From NCBI GenBank assembly GCA_963965975.1, contig OZ014423.1, positions 1,488,001 to 1,552,000 on the forward strand: a DNA stretch of 64,000 nucleotides. Reading direction: 5' to 3'. The translations under genes and the position numbers were made by a program. Each line of letters starts with the position of its first letter. Position 1 is the stretch's first letter. Origin of the DNA: Xestospongia bergquistia. Its lineage: Eukaryota; Porifera; Demospongiae; Haplosclerida; Petrosiidae. This document shows, in pieces, positions 63,249 through 64,000 of the stretch. The notes under the pieces are model-generated. The model was not told the origin of the DNA. It saw only the letters and a program-made list of their open reading frames with translations, and made no database searches.

Positions 63249-63295
<47 letters not shown>

Positions 63296-63427
63296 GGTAA
63301 ACCATGTATCATCCATGTTTATCCTAGTGAAGGATGGACCACTGGTGGTACTAGAGTCACTGTTATTGGTGTTAACTTCTTTGATGGTTTAGATATTGTT
63401 TTTGGTACAGTTCCTGTACAAAGTGAG
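58321..63427 (+). CDS. EBF: EBF/COE transcription factor, 5' portion
   Basis: Eight coding exons: 58321-58412, 59733-59895, 60685-60742, 61782-61837, 61984-62126, 62896-62980, 63041-63164, 63297-63427. The frame is open at the last donor, so the gene continues past the window. DNA-binding domain: [28 protein letters not shown], then the zinc knuckle [14 protein letters not shown] (His143, Cys147, Cys150, Cys156, spacing H-x3-C-x2-C-x5-C), [19 protein letters not shown] and [14 protein letters not shown]. Exon 8 begins the TIG/IPT domain ([20 protein letters not shown]). A Ser/Pro-rich ~30-residue N-terminus precedes the conserved core. EBF factors control cell-fate genes as dimers; the HLH region is not reached here. 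Three of its introns end in CT repeats. Confidence 0.93.
60451..60594. repeat. 38-bp minisatellite, about 3.8 copies, in an EBF intron
   Basis: The unit begins CCCTTGCAATCATATTGAAT, with starts at 60451, 60489, 60527 and 60565. Copies are essentially identical, so expansion is recent. Each unit contains two GAATTC-type sites and a TGATCA palindrome. Confidence 0.95.
61880..61975 (+). repeat. (CT)n microsatellite at an EBF 3' splice site
   Basis: About 96 bp of CT ending just before the GCCTTAG acceptor of EBF exon 5. Confidence 0.9.
63252..63292 (+). repeat. (CT)n microsatellite at an EBF 3' splice site
   Basis: About 41 bp of CT running directly into the CACAG acceptor of EBF exon 8. Confidence 0.9.
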
Positions 63428-64000
63428 GTAATAAAATACACTCTGAAAAGAGTAAAATAATGATAATTGTACTGAAATTGTATAATGGCTTGAGAACAGG
63501 GAAATTGAATGTCTGCCATTCAATATTGTTCCTCTGACCTTAGCTGTTTTGATAATGGTAGGCAGTGTATTGTGGCTTGCTCTATAATAAGTTCACATTA
63601 TAGTACACTTGAGAAGTCCTACTGTGCATTATACAGCTGTGTCCATGGCAACACAGTTGACGGTGTGGTAGTATTTGTTTTATGTAGATTTGGAATGTCA
63701 AAATGTAAATAGTTGTAGACAAAATTGACAGTCATTAATTGTTAACTATATTCATAATTGTCTGTCTTGCAGCCTTTGATAGAGGCATATCAAATTACAA
63801 TTAACAGAGATTAGTACATTGTTAGTTTATAATGTGGTTATGTTATGTTCATGCTTTGTGCAACAGTTATAAAGCTGCATACAGGAAATACCTGTAAGTG
63901 GTAGGAAATACCAAAAGTGCCTTTGTTTTGCTGCTCAAAACAGCAGTTTGGTTATATTGTACTTAATTTCTAATGATGTTGGATTAGATGATCTATATTT
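63428..64000 (+). other. EBF intron, to the window edge
   Basis: After the exon 8 donor no continuation of the TIG domain was found. A CTTGCAG acceptor near 63772 opens a short frame that stops quickly and does not match the family. Confidence 0.5.

Noticed and set aside
63772..63813. Candidate next EBF exon after a CTTGCAG acceptor
   Set aside because: The encoded peptide does not match the TIG domain continuation and meets a stop almost at once.

Overview
The window reads as gene-dense, AT-rich DNA from a simple animal, most likely a demosponge (Amphimedon-like). The evidence is multi-exon genes with many very short introns (several of 49-90 bp), metazoan-only families (an EBF/COE factor, a caspase-fold protein with a death domain, PDCD4, beta-TrCP), a U11/U12 minor-spliceosome protein, and lineage-specific secreted families. 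The species call is inference. Exon chains were built by hand from reading frames, GT/AG sites and phase. Each complete chain listed sums to a whole number of codons.

Layout. 0.3-4.3 kb (+): a 12-exon death-domain/caspase-like gene whose active-site cysteine is replaced by alanine. 5.3-7.8 kb (+): RNPC3, with a tRNA-Glu(CTC) gene inside one intron. 8.3-12 kb: a GPI-type secreted Cys-rich gene (-), a 5'-truncated 15-PGDH-like dehydrogenase (+) and the 3' end of an unrecognised gene (+). 12.5-17.05 kb: three tandem ~1.6-kb repeats, each with TATA-like and E2F-like sites, conserved splice signals and a long GC-rich hairpin. 17.9-19.1 kb: a second copy of the Cys-rich gene on a duplicated segment. 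19.2-21.7 kb (-): an ANGEL-type nuclease-fold gene. 22-26 kb: two convergent sialate O-acetylesterase (SIAE) genes. 27.2 kb: a small intronless Cys-rich ORF. 28.6-32.3 kb (-): beta-TrCP. 34.1-35.0 kb (+): PBDC1. 35.4-37.3 kb (+): a third, active-site-degenerate SIAE. 38.0-45.5 kb (-): PDCD4. 45.9-51.1 kb (+): FAHD2. 52.1-56.7 kb (-): two tandem SERHL-like hydrolases. 58.3 kb to the end (+): the 5' part of an EBF/COE gene, which runs off the window.

Themes. Three families (caspase, SIAE, SERHL) each contain a member with altered catalytic residues, so pseudoenzymes recur. Several (CT)n microsatellites lie directly at 3' splice sites and always read CT on the coding strand of the host gene, as if they serve as polypyrimidine tracts. 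Divergent pairs with short shared upstream regions are ANGEL/SIAE-A, beta-TrCP/PBDC1 and PDCD4/FAHD2. The tandem ~1.6-kb array is the least explained structure in the window.
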